Assembly: GCA_003427395.1 (NCBI GenBank)
Contig: BFEA01000081.1
Coordinates: 2,565,710-2,594,680 of the forward strand
DNA length: 28,971 bases
Direction of reading: 5' to 3'
Source of the DNA: Chara braunii
Taxonomy: Eukaryota > Streptophyta > Charophyceae > Charales > Characeae
Positions 27,398 through 28,971 of the stretch are shown here, piece by piece. Below the pieces are notes generated by a model. It did not search any database. It was not told the DNA's origin and worked only from the letters and a program-made list of their open reading frames with translations. The first letter of the stretch is position 1, and the number at the start of each line of letters is the position of its first letter. A program made the translations under genes and the position numbers.

Positions 27398-28971
27398 AAC
27401 TTCAATTGGAAAGGATTAATCCCTTGCACCTTGCTAACTTTAACTGCAACATGCCCGTTTGTTTTGGGCAGTTCAAAGTCTGACTCAGCGCAAACACAGT
27501 CAAACCGGTTGTGCTGCACATAGCGCTTTGAAATTCGTTCTTTTTCGCAAACAGGTCTCCCCTCTCCCAATGGACCTGGCCGTAAGTCGTACCGCTTTGG
27601 TCGTTTCGTTTTTTGCAACCAGTTCTCACAATGCTGTTGGAGCTACATTATCCTGAATCCAAGCGTTCACTTGGTATTCCTCTTTGAATCTTCTTATCAA
27701 AAAATGCACAGAAAGGAATCTTTACAACGACGTTCACAGGAGGATTAATTCCATATTTATTCTTTAGTACCGTGGTTAGAATTCGTTGGATGCTTTGGCT
27801 CCCACTGCACGCCGATTATCAGTCTTCAAATCGTTATTTAAATCAATCAGCTCAGAGCCTCAGACAGATTTCATTTATACAGATCCTTGTGCTTCCATGG
27901 TGCTTTCAGGAGCGCTATTATTAGCTCAAACTTTCCGTTGTTCGGTCTTCATTTTTTGTGCTGCGCTCATCAACAATCATCCAGTCTCTGGATCAACAAC
28001 CATCTTGTCTCTGTCTGTTTCAATCATAGATTTTGCTTCCTTCAAGAACCGTTTTTTCCCCCACCAATCTCAATTCTGAAGAATCCCAACAACCTTTCGA
28101 CCAGTCTCCACGACTCTCCAGGCTTTGAACCACCCACCTACCCCCTATGTTATTTGGACCGGCACCCGCTTTTTCCCTTTTGTTAGTAATTTCAAATTTC
28201 AATATTTTGAGAAGGTCTGGTTCGCAATTTACTCCTGTTGCAAGACAATCGAAAAACAATGGCTCAATAACTTCCGACGGAGTGAGTGCATTCAGACCGT
28301 CGGTCGGGTTTCTCTACTCCGCGCGAATGCCACTTTTTTTTTTTTTTTTTTTTTTGGGTGTGTCGGACATGGGGAGGCCATTCTTCAATCTTCAAATCGC
28401 ATTTTCACCTCCTTCTCCTTATCTATTTTTCAATGAAAAAAACTATCCAGTCCACAACGTCCAACTCAGTTAAAACTTAAAACTGAAAACATAAAAGTGA
28501 AAGTAAAACAAAATTTGTTCACAAAGTGTAAGATCAGAAAAAAATAAAAAACAACAACACCAATTCAGTAAGAAGGGCCGCCTGCGGCGCACTTAGTGCC
28601 AACGGACTGTGATAGTCCTCTGGATACCCCTGATCGGTATTAGCGGGGTCTATGACCAACACGGGTGTGAGTGTGAGCGCGAGTGGGTTGTGTGTGGTGT
28701 GTGGGAGAGTGTTGGCCATAGCCTCTGCTGCTACTCGATGAAGGGTGGGGGACGATGAGAAAGGGAGGCACAGCTACTGGCAGGTCTGGGTCTTTGTGTT
28801 AGCCAGACCCCCACTGGCGGCCCCAACCCTATACCGTAACCATTAGGGGCAAGGGCAACATGAAATCTCTCCTTCACAGAGAGAGGAAAAACTATGCTTG
28901 CAGGGGTCCCCTCTAGATAGTCTTAGGAGTAGGTAATGGAAGGAAAAGAAACAGAAGTTGAGAGAAGAGTA
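27398..28971. other. No gene seen; T22 run
   Basis: A T22 run lies at 28334-28355. GTCTGG/CCAGAC arms lie at about 28786-28809 and an AGGGGTCCCCT palindrome at about 28901-28911. Short open frames (e.g. 27786-28079, 28147-28473) show no recognised domain and cross homopolymers. Confidence 0.45.

Overview
The window reads as repeat-rich nuclear DNA from a eukaryote. There is no bacterial-style gene packing, and I found no convincing host protein-coding gene, rRNA or intact tRNA gene. It holds one long, decayed LTR retrotransposon, a fragment of a second reverse transcriptase of another class, several short hairpin and SINE-like elements, minisatellites, microsatellites and many homopolymer runs. 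The taxon cannot be fixed from the sequence. The general look (Ty3/gypsy element, tRNA-derived retroposons, abundant poly-T/poly-A) would fit a large green-lineage genome such as a charophyte alga, but this is only an impression.

Left part (1-12385): no gene that I can support. It contains tandem repeats (32 bp at 51, 22 bp at 1225-1457, 34 bp at 3017, about 130 bp at 7259), a family of short inverted-repeat elements ending in CTTCACCCGAA/TTCGGGTGAAG (200-2645 and 9070-9151), and a second family built around the palindrome GTACTGGTGGTTT/AAACCACCAGTAC (4.5-8.6 kb). It also holds three tRNA-derived SINE-like insertions (5430-5625 on plus; 10145-10220 and 10445-10535 on minus).

Centre (12386-24200): a Ty3/gypsy-type LTR retrotransposon on the minus strand. 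The 5' LTR is at 23004-24200 and the 3' LTR at 12386-13503. In transcription order it carries a leader, gag (capsid-like domain, CCHC zinc knuckle), aspartic protease (DSG), reverse transcriptase (YIDD), RNase H, a cysteine-rich PHD-like segment, integrase (HHCC, DDE, C-terminal domain), and then an additional ORF of about 680 codons. The first ATG of this extra ORF overlaps the pol stop codon as TGATG. It has an acidic region, an Arg/Ser-rich stretch and no membrane segment, so it does not look like an envelope gene. Several frameshifts and about ten in-frame stops make the copy non-functional. The two LTRs differ by scattered, mostly transition, changes and an indel of about 80 bp. This extra ORF and its TGATG junction are the most interesting features of the window.

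Right part (24201-28971): a degraded reverse transcriptase fragment of GIPMG/YIDD type on the minus strand (about 24700-25060), a 34-bp minisatellite (25942-26320), a 32-bp repeat shared with position 10672, poly-T runs, and otherwise sequence in which I recognise nothing.
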